From: Bryoerythrophyllum caledonicum
Lineage: Eukaryota; Streptophyta; Bryopsida; Pottiales; Pottiaceae
Reading direction: 5' to 3'
Assembly (NCBI GenBank): GCA_963971425.1
Contig: OZ020522.1
Span: 5,988,168 to 6,052,167 of the forward strand
Length of the DNA stretch: 64,000 nt
Made by a program: the position numbers and the translations under genes. The stretch's first letter is position 1; each line of letters opens with the position of its first letter. The notes beneath the pieces are model-generated. The model did not search any database. It was given only the letters and a program-made list of their open reading frames with translations, and had not been told where the DNA came from. Positions 34,680 to 45,702 of the stretch are shown one piece after another.

Positions 34680-35129
34680 CTACTCCACCCAATCCAAAAA
34701 AGACCTCTTGGTTATCCTCTTTGAATCTTCATCAAAGTATTCATCTCGCAATCTTTCTTCAAAGATTGTCCAAGATGTCACAGCCTCATCTTCAATTATC
34801 TCGCGTATTCGTTCTCGAATCTCAGGTTCCACAGCCAAGCCAAAGATCTCAACCATGCGATTCTCTGGCACTTGATGTACCTCCATCTCGCAAAGATACA
34901 CCCACAGGAAGCTTGTGATGTTCTTCCCATCAAACCTTCCAAATTTGTCCACAATTCCTTTCAGAGCCTTCGTGGAACTCTGACCACCAATCGGCTGTGC
35001 TCTCTGTTGCTCTATAAGCATCGCCAGAGCTCCAAGAAGCCTCTCCATATTTGGTTGGGCTCCACCGGAACCATCGCCGGTAGCGCCTCCAGAATCACCC
35101 ATTGTCCTCAACAAAGCTAGCAGCCCCAA
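34680..35129 (-). CDS. Gag N-terminal part, unit A
   Basis: The 149-codon frame begins close to the primer-binding site. It shows FGRFDGKNITSFLWVYLCEM and TSWTIFEERLRDEYF, typical of the helical retrotransposon gag region. It ends at TAG, and protein-like sequence continues in the same phase five codons later as the 748-codon frame. Gag is therefore split by one stop, which may be a nonsense mutation or a readthrough site. Confidence 0.8.
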   Translation of the reverse strand: MGLLALLRTMGDSGGATGDGSGGAQPNMERLLGALAMLIEQQRAQPIGGQSSTKALKGIVDKFGRFDGKNITSFLWVYLCEMEVHQVPENRMVEIFGLAVEPEIRERIREIIEDEAVTSWTIFEERLRDEYFDEDSKRITKRSFLDWVE

Positions 35130-35133
35130 AGCG

Positions 35134-35151
35134 CTCTCAGTGGAAGCACCA
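35134..35151 (-). promoter_or_regulatory. Primer-binding site, unit A
   Basis: Coding strand TGGTGCTTCCACTGAGAG starts two bases after the LTR. The TGG start fits pairing to the CCA end of a tRNA; which tRNA is not determined. Confidence 0.65.
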
Positions 35152-36756
35152 AATGTCGTATAGAGAGAGTTTGCTTTGGGAAATCACGGGGATTCTGGCT
35201 GCTGCTAGTATGATTTGAAAACAAAGGTTGTCTTTCAGTAAAACGCCGATTCTTGAACGTCGAGTCTTCTTCAACCTTCTTCAAACTGGTCCACGTTGGC
35301 CTATCCTGTGGTGGTTCTAAAGGGTTAAAGGTAAGGGTAGGTGATAAGAAACCACGGCCTCGGACGGGTAAAACGGGACGGCCAAACCACGAGCTGACCG
35401 TCCGAAAGATTGGCTCCTAAACTTCAAACCCACGGTGACCAGCAATCGCGCCTCACCGGTGGGAACAACATAAACACGACCGTGTGGGCCATTAACCCCA
35501 CTTTGCCGCAACAAAGTTTACGAAGCAGAATTGAAAAACAACTAGCCTCCAAAACCGGCTGGGAATAACAAATAAAGACAACGAGCCTCCAAAGCCGGCT
35601 AGGAATAACAAAGCCACAAGCCACAACACGCGAGTCTTCTAGTCTTCTTATCTTCAAGTCTTCATGTCTTCTTATCTTCAAGTCTTGAAGTGTTCAAAAA
35701 CACAAAAGACCTCCCAAAGTTCTTTTCCACACTAGCTGCGAGCTTCCGATCGATGCCACAAATGATTTGAGCCGCCAAATGTCAAGTGCTATAGCTTTTT
35801 GGAAAGCTGGTGCAATAAGCTAATACCCTCCAAAATCTCAGGTTATTCTAAACTACCTTCTAAAAGTTATGGAGGTTCAAAGTTTGTGCCTTCTTATGTC
35901 GATGGCAGCAAACCCTCTCCAACTTCGGCGGCTATAACTTCTATACTACAATTCTAAATGAGCCGTATAATAGCTTTATAGAAAGCTAGTTTAATAAGCT
36001 ACAACTCCTCTAAATTTCACTTCAAACTAATCTACTCACTAAAAGTTGTGTAAGCTTAAAACTCACGCCTCCCTACTTCCAAGACGGCAGAACTCTCCTC
36101 TACTTAGATGGCTATAACTTTTTCATAGCGCATCTAAATGAGTCGAATGATAACTTCTTAGAAAGCTAATACAATGAGGTATGCTTCTCTCAAATTTCAA
36201 GTCCAAACACAAAGTATCGAAGCTGTGGTGAAGGCCCGAAGTTGCTGCTCCTCTAATTGGGTAGCGGCCAACTACTCCTCACTCAATCTCTCATAACTTT
36301 TGCGTATAAACTCCAAATTGAACAAAAACACTGCTCAAAGAAGCGCAACTTTACAAGGAACAACTCCACAAATTTTCATAACATTTTCTTGAAAAACGAA
36401 TACACACCGCCTGATCTCCTTCTCGGGAATTTTCTCACAGCACTCTCTACACACCAAAAACACACACTACGAAAAGAGAGTCGCCCCCCCTTATCCTTCC
36501 ACATCAGCCCATGCCAAAGCCACATGGGCATCTAAAGCCTATTGGTTAACCTCCTAAAACACTCTAAAGTCTACCAAGATAAGATAGGAAAGAAACCTCA
36601 ACCATTGGGCTTCAAAAGGTGTGGTTCTAAAAGAATTCCAAGACGGTCAAACTTTTTCTTAGTTTCTTTTCTTTTTCTTTCTTGAATCTTGATCTAATAT
36701 AAACATAAACACACAACAAACTCCTCTATTAACAACTAAATGGATCCTACCTTCAT

Positions 36757-37179
36757 CTAACCGTATAAAAACTCTAGAATTTGACGGAGCACCGCAGAAA
36801 CATAACTTGTTCTCCGTTCATCGCTTAAAATGGTCAGCGGCCCTCGAAGCCAAAGACGGTGGCCCATCTCATTAGAAAAGCGACTCACCATTTGTCCTTC
36901 ATTGGTATTTTCAAAACACCCTTCAAACACCATCTGACGGCCACCCGTCAATGAAGCTTCAGCCTCCAATACAATCACTAGAGCTCTCGCGTCCGGTTGT
37001 AGATTCACAAATGCAAGTTGCCGCAGACTTGGATCTGGACGTGGTTGAACACGACGCTCGGAAGGCCCCGCTTCATCTCGCACTCGCCGTCTGGAAGTTG
37101 ATGGCTGAGAAGATTGAAACGGATCCTCCGGTAATTGCGATAACGACAACTCCCACTCACTTGGGTCTTGAGAATCCAT
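36757..37179 (-). CDS. 140-codon ORF inside LTR copy 2
   Basis: The protein is identical to the ORFs in LTR copies 1 and 3, with Ser/Pro/Arg-rich N-terminus and structured C-terminal part. The ATG lies about 70 nt below the TATA box at 37249-37256. Function unknown. Confidence 0.45.
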   Translation of the reverse strand: MDSQDPSEWELSLSQLPEDPFQSSQPSTSRRRVRDEAGPSERRVQPRPDPSLRQLAFVNLQPDARALVIVLEAEASLTGGRQMVFEGCFENTNEGQMVSRFSNEMGHRLWLRGPLTILSDERRTSYVSAVLRQILEFLYG

Positions 37180-37248
37180 ACTATCAACTCTAAGCTATTC
37201 AAGCTATTGGCTTGAAGCAAACCATGTGAGGCAAAGAAACTATCTTCC

Positions 37249-37256
37249 TTTTTATA
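37249..37256 (-). promoter_or_regulatory. TATA box in LTR copy 2
   Basis: TATAAAAA on the minus strand, upstream of the LTR ORF; this LTR could drive unit A. Confidence 0.6.
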
Positions 37257-37779
37257 TCTCTCAGTAACTTCTTTAAGAAGCTTGCCTTTACTGAATTACT
37301 CTAATAGCCATAAATAATTCTATTTTAACTAAAAGTAGTCCGCATCAAAGATCTGGCTAAAGGACAAGGTCGCATCATTGTACAGTCCCTCAACAGTTGT
37401 ATAAAGCTGCCTTGAGTCCACTAATGGTCACCAAGTTGCGGACTTGGTTGGCTGTCAAGGTCCGTTGATTGTTGCTTGCCGGTTCCGGGTTCGAGTTATA
37501 TCGAACTCGTTGAACGGCCTGGATAGTTGCAACTTGGTACTTGCTAGTGAAAGCAGGAAATAAGCAGCCAACCGGCCACCTACGCTTCCCTGAGCTACAG
37601 TGACAAGATGCAGGCTTCCAAGTTACGTTAACAAGCTTCGGTTATCCCCGCATTGAACCAAACCGTGGATTTCTCCACGACCCCAACCTTTTGTACCCTT
37701 CTCCTCATACTCTATCTGATGTCTAAGGCAACTTCTTTAATATTTTTACACAACATATGAATTTACAACGGGACATGCA

Positions 37780-37787
37780 CCCCCTCT
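37780..37787 (-). promoter_or_regulatory. Polypurine tract, unit B
   Basis: Coding strand AGAGGGGG immediately before the 3' LTR of unit B, same position as in unit A. Confidence 0.7.
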
Positions 37788-37818
37788 AAACCTGCACATC
37801 CTCCGGTATGTGCCAAGT

Positions 37819-39030
37819 TTAACCATCTTCATTCTCTTCCGCGCTCTGACTTTCATTCTCTGACTCTTCCTCTGTTTCTAGTAGATTATCAGACGCATCA
37901 AAGTTATTGATTTCTAACCCTCCACCTCTTCTTCGAAACACTTTGATACGCTTGCCGGCCACATGAATCCTCAATGGAGTTCCATCCAATTCTCGTAGTG
38001 AGTAAGTAGCATTATTATGCACTTTGATCACCACGTAAGGTCTAAACCATCGCCTTGCAAACTTTCTGACTGTACTGTGTTGATGCTCCAAAGTACTATC
38101 AAACACCAACACCCAGTCTCTTTCTTCAATTTTCCTCATTCTCAAACGGTGGGTTCTATCAAACCTTTCCTTGTTGCTAAGCCTAGCAGCCTTGAGCCTT
38201 TCTAAAGCTGTTTGCATATGCTCGGGCAATCTTCCAAGCTGTTGAATGCGTAGCTCCAATAGTTTTTCTGTTGTAACATTGTCTTCCCAAGATAGAAATA
38301 CCCAGGTTGGAATAGATTCTTCTCCAGGCATTATAGGTTTGTGTCCATGCATAAGCTCAACCGGCATATAACCAGTGACTGTGCTATGTGTGGTTCTATC
38401 AGCCCATAGAGCAAACGGGAGCAATCTTGGCCAAATGTTAGGCTTTCCTTTACAGGCCTTAATCAATGCGTGAATGATAGGAGGATGACCTCTCTCAATC
38501 TTGCCATTGGCCTCCGGATTGTAAGCCGTTGTCAGCCTCAATTGCACCCCATATCTTTGGAAGAATTCTCGTGCTTCACTAGCATCCAACTCTCCCCTAT
38601 CTGCTCGCATTCGACCAATACTCTCATACCGACTGAAAATATCCTCGAGTATAAATCGGCAAATCCCTTCTGTCCCCTTGGTTCGCAAAGCCCTTCCTTC
38701 AACAAAATTTGAAAGCTCTTCTCTTGCCAATACAAGATATTTCATTCCCCAAATCCCAGGTGGCATCGCAACCAAATCAATCATCCATTGAAAGTGAATG
38801 GAAGGAGGGTAAGTGGGATGCAGTTCATCTCTATGTCGGATCTTTGATTGCAGCTGACATGTAATACATGAAGCCACAAACTCCTCAACGTCCTTGTATA
38901 AGCCCTTCCACCAATATCGTTCTTTGATTTTTGTGTAAGTGGCCCAAATCCCTCTGTGACCAGCCCAAAGTGCATCATGAAATTCCTTAAGCACTTGTAC
39001 TTTGGTCTCAAAATCACCCACTACTCTCAA
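37819..39030 (-). CDS. Integrase, Ty3/gypsy unit B
   Basis: The protein is the same as in unit A: HHCC module, D-D-E core (MIDLVAMP, MRADRGEL, GKIERGH), GPY/F-like C-terminus and acidic tail. It is preceded in phase by a TAG at 39061, shared with unit A, so the stop predates the duplication or the duplication is very young. Confidence 0.9.
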   Translation of the reverse strand: MRVVGDFETKVQVLKEFHDALWAGHRGIWATYTKIKERYWWKGLYKDVEEFVASCITCQLQSKIRHRDELHPTYPPSIHFQWMIDLVAMPPGIWGMKYLVLAREELSNFVEGRALRTKGTEGICRFILEDIFSRYESIGRMRADRGELDASEAREFFQRYGVQLRLTTAYNPEANGKIERGHPPIIHALIKACKGKPNIWPRLLPFALWADRTTHSTVTGYMPVELMHGHKPIMPGEESIPTWVFLSWEDNVTTEKLLELRIQQLGRLPEHMQTALERLKAARLSNKERFDRTHRLRMRKIEERDWVLVFDSTLEHQHSTVRKFARRWFRPYVVIKVHNNATYSLRELDGTPLRIHVAGKRIKVFRRRGGGLEINNFDASDNLLETEEESENESQSAEENEDG

Positions 39031-39060
39031 AGATAATTCATCAGCCCTCTTTGCCCTCTT

Positions 39061-40617
39061 CTATAGGAATCCATTACGTAAAAGATATCCATAGGACTGT
39101 TGTCTGATGTCTTTGAAGGTCTTTTCAATCCATCCTTCTTGCCTCCTCAAAGTGCTCAAATAAAGTCCAATTTCTTTGAGCCTCCCTTCATATAACTCTT
39201 CTTTGAATGGCAATATCTCATTCTTTGAACGTCCTCCATTTGTAGCCAACACATATGCTTCATCTGAGTGGTCCTCACTGTCTCCATGAGCCATCATTTC
39301 TTCTTCCTGAAAGTATCTGGCTCTTGATAACATATCCGCCACAAGATTCTTCTTCCCAATAATGTGTACCAAAACTGGGTTCAAAGATTTGATATATGCT
39401 ATCCATCGCAACATAGCAATGTCCGGTGAAGAGCAGTTGGCAATCATGCCAAGAAGAGGTAAGCAGTCAGTCTCTAATACAACATTTGCGCCAATCAAGT
39501 AGTTTCTATCTGCTTTCAAAGCTGTTAGCGCACCCCAAAGCTCTCTCTTGACTTGTGGATATGCCCTTTGACGTTCCGTAAGGATCCTTGCTCCAAATCG
39601 GATAGCAAACCGATGCCCTTTTGCATCATCCTGGCCAATAGCCCATCCAATGGCTATAGGACTTGTATCAACTGTCACAATCACCGGTCTCTCACTCTTG
39701 TAATCCACTTGTTTTAGAACCGGTGGTGACTCTAAAATTTTCTTCAACTCCTCCATAGCCAAAGTTTGCTCTTGTTCCCAAAGAAACTTGTTCCTCTTTC
39801 TCAAAAGTTTATAAAGAGGCTCCGATATATGAGCAAAATGAGGTATCCAAATTTGATAGAAGACACAAGCCCCTAGAAACCTCCTTACTTCAGTGACATT
39901 GCTACAGGCTTTCATTCTGCCAATAGCATCCACTTTCTCAGGGTTAGGTTTCCGCCCAAATCTCCCACATAGATGTCCAACCACTAAGATTTCATCTACT
40001 CCAAACTTGGACTTGTCAATGGACAGAGTTAAATCCACCTCTTCAAGTCTGCTCAAGATTTTGTTTACATCACTGATATGCTCGTTTACAAATACTCTAC
40101 ATCCATCGTCTTGAACAGTACAGTCTCTTCTTGCCTCCGCACAACCTTTTATAGGAATATCATCCACAAAAGGTATTGTTTTCTCAGGTATAAAGTCTCT
40201 CAAAATTTGATTCATAGCATTTTGCATATGTGCTACCGAATTAGTAGCACCTTGAGGCAATGTACACATTCGCACCAATCCAAGTGGAGTTTTCATGGTT
40301 GTCAGATCTCTACTCTCAGCTGCAAGCTGGAATTGATCATAACCAGAATATAGGTCTCCAATGGAATAAATAGCATGCCCCGCAAATGCTTCTGCTACTT
40401 CATCAACAATAGGTCCAGATCCTTTGTTTCTGATGGTCACCTTGTTAGCTGGCTGCATATCTTGAATAAATCGCAATGCCCCAGACTTTTTTGGTACGGT
40501 GAACCAACGATTGGAATATGGAGCCATCGAAGGCTCAAGTATCCCCATGTGTATCTTCTCCTTCAACAAATCAATCAATTTGGGAAGTAGTGCCCGTGGT
40601 ACTGGTATTGGCTTCAA
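39061..40617 (-). CDS. Reverse transcriptase and RNase H, Ty3/gypsy unit B
   Basis: The 518-residue product is identical to unit A, with the PFVDDIPIKG catalytic box and RNase H D-E-D-D residues intact. It is bounded by the same TGA upstream and TAG downstream as in unit A. Confidence 0.93.
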   Translation of the reverse strand: MKPIPVPRALLPKLIDLLKEKIHMGILEPSMAPYSNRWFTVPKKSGALRFIQDMQPANKVTIRNKGSGPIVDEVAEAFAGHAIYSIGDLYSGYDQFQLAAESRDLTTMKTPLGLVRMCTLPQGATNSVAHMQNAMNQILRDFIPEKTIPFVDDIPIKGCAEARRDCTVQDDGCRVFVNEHISDVNKILSRLEEVDLTLSIDKSKFGVDEILVVGHLCGRFGRKPNPEKVDAIGRMKACSNVTEVRRFLGACVFYQIWIPHFAHISEPLYKLLRKRNKFLWEQEQTLAMEELKKILESPPVLKQVDYKSERPVIVTVDTSPIAIGWAIGQDDAKGHRFAIRFGARILTERQRAYPQVKRELWGALTALKADRNYLIGANVVLETDCLPLLGMIANCSSPDIAMLRWIAYIKSLNPVLVHIIGKKNLVADMLSRARYFQEEEMMAHGDSEDHSDEAYVLATNGGRSKNEILPFKEELYEGRLKEIGLYLSTLRRQEGWIEKTFKDIRQQSYGYLLRNGFL

Positions 40618-40620
40618 ATC

Positions 40621-41349
40621 TCAAGGCACATGCGGCACAGTAAAAATAACCATCGGCGCAACCACACTTGATTGTACACACCCAATCTCATCTGGTGAAG
40701 AAGCAAAGGCCTTTCCATGCTTAGAGAGCATATCTTGGAACTTCTTCTTTTCTGGCTCCGTTAAGAATACATCCCCTCCAATTTTCAAATTTGCCAATGT
40801 TTCTTCTGTAAACTTGTGACCAATTGTCTTGGCCCCTCTCAAACTCGGTTCTTTCCCCGCTTGTCTGATGTGCTCATCCGTGTCAGATGGTAATTGGGTC
40901 GCCACAGGTTTGACTTTCTTAGCCACTGTTTTGTACTTGGTGTTCACCATGGCCTCATATTTCAACCCATGGTTTTGACAAACACTAGCCTTAGCCACTA
41001 CATGGCAAATCTCATCATACAATGCTCGTGTATGAATTTTGATCACAATATCAGAAGCATTGTTTTTCTCCCTACTAACTTGCAAGGTTTGTAAGACTTG
41101 CAAAACATCATCTGCAAAGCCTTGCTCCTCATAGACTCCAGAAATAGTCTCTTCATCTAAAAGTAAACTCACTCTTTTTAGATTTTTCTCTATCTTTTTC
41201 ACCATCCTTCTATGTACAGGTTCTAAATCTTCAACACATGTGAACCGCGTAAATCCATGCTCCGTAATACTTAAAAAACCACTTTCAATAGTGTGTACAG
41301 TGGAGGGTCTTGAACTTTCAGATTCTTTTGCACCCGTGGACCTCCACAT
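40621..41349 (-). CDS. Protease-RT linker region of pol, unit B
   Basis: Same 242-codon pre-RT segment as unit A. It ends at TGA two codons before the RT frame, in phase. The frame change relative to the protease frame lies near 41376. Confidence 0.75.
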   Translation of the reverse strand: MWRSTGAKESESSRPSTVHTIESGFLSITEHGFTRFTCVEDLEPVHRRMVKKIEKNLKRVSLLLDEETISGVYEEQGFADDVLQVLQTLQVSREKNNASDIVIKIHTRALYDEICHVVAKASVCQNHGLKYEAMVNTKYKTVAKKVKPVATQLPSDTDEHIRQAGKEPSLRGAKTIGHKFTEETLANLKIGGDVFLTEPEKKKFQDMLSKHGKAFASSPDEIGCVQSSVVAPMVIFTVPHVP

Positions 41350-41363
41350 TCCACGTGTGCTGT

Positions 41364-43610
41364 TTAGAAATCCGAAAAAGTATGAGAAGTAGGTAGAGGA
41401 CCATCTCTGAGCTGGACACGGTGCCTCTCATTCTCAGATTTCACTGTCAAGAATTGCACGGATCTCTTGCCATCAAGACTTCGAATTCGCGCATAGTGGG
41501 ATCCATCATCCAATACTTTAGTCTCCATTCTTGATGCTGTAATGTATGGTTGCCCCAAAATCACGGGATAAGCTCCCTGATTTTGGACAAAGAAGTTTTG
41601 CTCCACTTCCACATCACCAATCTTTGCTGACACAGCAGGACAAGCTCCAAATAGATGTGTCCGCCCACTATTGGCTGCTCTCATCACCCATCCATGGTTG
41701 GTGTCAATAGGCCATTTGCCTTTCTCGTAGACACTTCGAGACATGATATTTATCTCAGAACCATGGTCTACGAGAGCCAAAATCGGATCATCCATCCCCC
41801 CAAGCTTCACACGCGTCTCGGTGGTGGCTCTAGCCCAAAAAGGTAGAAAATAATCCGCTCTCTCTTCACCTTCTCTTTCCAAAGAATGGACTATGCCGCA
41901 TTTAAAGGTATTGGCTTCTATTATAGCCCTTCCCTCAAATGCTGCCACAATGTCCACCTTCTCCATCTTATTTTTCTTCTCTTCTAAAGGTCTTGGTGAT
42001 TTGGTTGATTTCTTCAAGCTGTTCACCCCCTCTAACTCTCCATTTACCACATGATGGCATTCCAAAATATCCTTTGATTTCGCAAAATCTTTCTTCTCAC
42101 CAATGGTGTATCCTTTGGCAATCATGTGCAAAATCTCATCCTCCTCTTCATCAGTGAGACAAAGCTCCTCTTCTTCACCACCATCATCATCTACCGCCCT
42201 TTTCTCCTTTGTCTCTAGCTCACACATCAAGGCAAATACTTGCCCAACCTCTTCCTCTTCATCTTCAGTCATGTGGGTGTCCAAAGCCTTTACCATGACT
42301 GTCTCAGTTGTCATCTGTCTCTTCCTCTTGATGACATCAATAATCAGCTCATGAAAATCTTTCTTGGCAATGCCATGAGCTTCTCTGAGCGTGAATTCAA
42401 TCTTAGCATCCAAGATTCTCTCTTCCAACACCCCCTTCATGTCAATGGAAGATTCAATATCAGATTTCAGCTTATAAGCAGGTCCCTTCCCCTTGCTTTT
42501 GTTAGAATCTTCCTTTTCTTTGCCCTTCTTGTTGCCACTTGGTTCTCCCCACACTTTCTCAGGTAGTGGTGCATCTCCTGGGTGAACAAATGAAGGTTTA
42601 GTAGGCCTTGAGCGTGTATGAACACCAGACTTTTCTTCGTTGGCAGCCTCCTTTACACCTTGAGGCCTCTTCTTCTGTGCAGGCTCTTCAACATCACCTT
42701 CATCAGCAGCTCTTCCTCTTTTTTCTTCCACAGAGGCTTCGTGTTGCTCATCATCACTTTGCACCTCACCTAAAAATGCTCTGATGCTGATAGCATCCAC
42801 TGGATCTTCCCATCCGGTTGCCTTTCTTATGGCTTGAGCTCCTCTTTTTAATGTTTCAACACATGGAGTCAATTTGGCCTTAACCGGATGATAATCCACT
42901 CCAATGGCAAATGCCTCTGCACCTTGTACATGCATGCCACTTGATCTTCCAGATTTGTCCTCCATTAGCTTCTTCATTCCTCCTTTGCCAAAATTAGTGG
43001 GTACTGGCAAGTCGGTGGCCTTATCATGGATCTTCCCATCCTTGAAGTGCACAATGCCTTCCTTAAGAGCCACATCAAGAGACTTACAACCACGAAGGTT
43101 GTGGTCGTCCTCTTCATCGCACCACAAGCACCTCCTCACAAATTTCCTCACACCATCAGATGATTGAGAAGAAGTTGATGTTCGTGACTTCTGCAGCTCG
43201 CTCATTTCCACCCTCAACTCCTTGAAACCCTTGATAAGTTCATCAAGGGCACCTCCTTCAACAATTTTTGCAGCCTTTGAAGTAGATGGCTCAGTTTTAG
43301 AGGACGCAGGAGTTTTTGAAGGCTTCTGAGCTGGAGCAACGGTTGCTTCAATTCGAGTGACCACGCCCCTAGACTTCACTCGCCGTTGTTTGGCAATAAA
43401 AGTGACAGTCTCTTCAATTCTCCTCCAGTCATTCGTGAAACCACCTTCAGTAGTTCGGTCACCCAAAAGTAGAAGCAGTCTATCTTCCAAAGCAGCATCT
43501 GCTGCTTGTAGAAACAACTCTGTCTTTCTAGTATCCAAAAGGCGTCTCTCAGCCATTGGTAGCTGGCTGTACTTCTTTTCAAAATCACGCAACAACTCAC
43601 TCGGGCCCAT
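41364..43610 (-). CDS. Gag C-terminal part, zinc knuckle and retropepsin, unit B
   Basis: 748 codons with the CCHC-like knuckle and LVDHGSEINIMS protease motif, as in unit A. One residue differs: Val in QGVKEAANEE (base 42655) where unit A has Ala. Confidence 0.85.
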   Translation of the reverse strand: MGPSELLRDFEKKYSQLPMAERRLLDTRKTELFLQAADAALEDRLLLLLGDRTTEGGFTNDWRRIEETVTFIAKQRRVKSRGVVTRIEATVAPAQKPSKTPASSKTEPSTSKAAKIVEGGALDELIKGFKELRVEMSELQKSRTSTSSQSSDGVRKFVRRCLWCDEEDDHNLRGCKSLDVALKEGIVHFKDGKIHDKATDLPVPTNFGKGGMKKLMEDKSGRSSGMHVQGAEAFAIGVDYHPVKAKLTPCVETLKRGAQAIRKATGWEDPVDAISIRAFLGEVQSDDEQHEASVEEKRGRAADEGDVEEPAQKKRPQGVKEAANEEKSGVHTRSRPTKPSFVHPGDAPLPEKVWGEPSGNKKGKEKEDSNKSKGKGPAYKLKSDIESSIDMKGVLEERILDAKIEFTLREAHGIAKKDFHELIIDVIKRKRQMTTETVMVKALDTHMTEDEEEEVGQVFALMCELETKEKRAVDDDGGEEEELCLTDEEEDEILHMIAKGYTIGEKKDFAKSKDILECHHVVNGELEGVNSLKKSTKSPRPLEEKKNKMEKVDIVAAFEGRAIIEANTFKCGIVHSLEREGEERADYFLPFWARATTETRVKLGGMDDPILALVDHGSEINIMSRSVYEKGKWPIDTNHGWVMRAANSGRTHLFGACPAVSAKIGDVEVEQNFFVQNQGAYPVILGQPYITASRMETKVLDDGSHYARIRSLDGKRSVQFLTVKSENERHRVQLRDGPLPTSHTFSDF

Positions 43611-43625
43611 ATTGTTCCCAGGTTG

Positions 43626-44075
43626 CTACTCCACCCAATCCAAAAAAGACCTCTTGGTTATCCTCTTTGAATCTTCATCAAAGTATTCATCTCGCAATCT
43701 TTCTTCAAAGATTGTCCAAGATGTCACAGCCTCATCTTCAATTATCTCGCGTATTCGTTCTCGAATCTCAGGTTCCACAGCCAAGCCAAAGATCTCAACC
43801 ATGCGATTCTCTGGCACTTGATGTACCTCCATCTCGCAAAGATACACCCACAGGAAGCTTGTGATGTTCTTCCCATCAAACCTTCCAAATTTGTCCACAA
43901 TTCCTTTCAGAGCCTTCGTGGAACTCTGACCACCAATCGGCTGTGCTCTCTGTTGCTCTATAAGCATCGCCAGAGCTCCAAGAAGCCTCTCCATATTTGG
44001 TTGGGCTCCACCGGAACCATCGCCGGTAGCGCCTCCAGAATCACCCATTGTCCTCAACAAAGCTAGCAGCCCCAA
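43626..44075 (-). CDS. Gag N-terminal part, unit B
   Basis: 149 codons, identical to unit A. It ends at the same TAG, with the next frame beginning in phase five codons on. It is the first internal ORF after the 5' LTR of the whole array. Confidence 0.8.
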   Translation of the reverse strand: MGLLALLRTMGDSGGATGDGSGGAQPNMERLLGALAMLIEQQRAQPIGGQSSTKALKGIVDKFGRFDGKNITSFLWVYLCEMEVHQVPENRMVEIFGLAVEPEIRERIREIIEDEAVTSWTIFEERLRDEYFDEDSKRITKRSFLDWVE

Positions 44076-44079
44076 AGCG

Positions 44080-44097
44080 CTCTCAGTGGAAGCACCA
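44080..44097 (-). promoter_or_regulatory. Primer-binding site, unit B
   Basis: TGGTGCTTCCACTGAGAG on the coding strand, two bases after the 5' LTR. Confidence 0.65.
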
Positions 44098-45702
44098 AAT
44101 GTCGTATAGAGAGAGTTTGCTTTGGGAAATCACGGGGATTCTGGCTGCTGCTAGTATGATTTGAAAACAAAGGTTGTCTTTCAGTAAAACGCCGATTCTT
44201 GAACGTCGAGTCTTCTTCAACCTTCTTCAAACTGGTCCACGTTGGCCTATCCTGTGGTGGTTCTAAAGGGTTAAAGGTAAGGGTAGGTGATAAGAAACCA
44301 CGGCCTCGGACGGGTAAAACGGGACGGCCAAACCACGAGCTGACCGTCCGAAAGATTGGCTCCTAAACTTCAAACCCACGGTGACCAGCAATCGCGCCTC
44401 ACCGGTGGGAACAACATAAACACGACCGTGTGGGCCATTAACCCCACTTTGCCGCAACAAAGTTTACGAAGCAGAATTGAAAAACAACTAGCCTCCAAAA
44501 CCGGCTGGGAATAACAAATAAAGACAACGAGCCTCCAAAGCCGGCTAGGAATAACAAAGCCACAAGCCACAACACGCGAGTCTTCTAGTCTTCTTATCTT
44601 CAAGTCTTCATGTCTTCTTATCTTCAAGTCTTGAAGTGTTCAAAAACACAAAAGACCTCCCAAAGTTCTTTTCCACACTAGCTGCGAGCTTCCGATCGAT
44701 GCCACAAATGATTTGAGCCGCCAAATGTCAAGTGCTATAGCTTTTTGGAAAGCTGGTGCAATAAGCTAATACCCTCCAAAATCTCAGGTTATTCTAAACT
44801 ACCTTCTAAAAGTTATGGAGGTTCAAAGTTTGTGCCTTCTTATGTCGATGGCAGCAAACCCTCTCCAACTTCGGCGGCTATAACTTCTATACTACAATTC
44901 TAAATGAGCCGTATAATAGCTTTATAGAAAGCTAGTTTAATAAGCTACAACTCCTCTAAATTTCACTTCAAACTAATCTACTCACTAAAAGTTGTGTAAG
45001 CTTAAAACTCACGCCTCCCTACTTCCAAGACGGCAGAACTCTCCTCTACTTAGATGGCTATAACTTTTTCATAGCGCATCTAAATGAGTCGAATGATAAC
45101 TTCTTAGAAAGCTAATACAATGAGGTATGCTTCTCTCAAATTTCAAGTCCAAACACAAAGTATCGAAGCTGTGGTGAAGGCCCGAAGTTGCTGCTCCTCT
45201 AATTGGGTAGCGGCCAACTACTCCTCACTCAATCTCTCATAACTTTTGCGTATAAACTCCAAATTGAACAAAAACACTGCTCAAAGAAGCGCAACTTTAC
45301 AAGGAACAACTCCACAAATTTTCATAACATTTTCTTGAAAAACGAATACACACCGCCTGATCTCCTTCTCGGGAATTTTCTCACAGCACTCTCTACACAC
45401 CAAAAACACACACTACGAAAAGAGAGTCGCCCCCCCTTATCCTTCCACATCAGCCCATGCCAAAGCCACATGGGCATCTAAAGCCTATTGGTTAACCTCC
45501 TAAAACACTCTAAAGTCTACCAAGATAAGATAGGAAAGAAACCTCAACCATTGGGCTTCAAAAGGTGTGGTTCTAAAAGAATTCCAAGACGGTCAAACTT
45601 TTTCTTAGTTTCTTTTCTTTTTCTTTCTTGAATCTTGATCTAATATAAACATAAACACACAACAAACTCCTCTATTAACAACTAAATGGATCCTACCTTC
45701 AT

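Larger units (their letters stand above)
35154..37775 (-). repeat. LTR copy 2 (shared middle LTR)
   Basis: 2,622 bp. Serves as 3' LTR of unit B and 5' LTR of unit A. It differs from the others at 37638 (T versus C). Confidence 0.95.
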
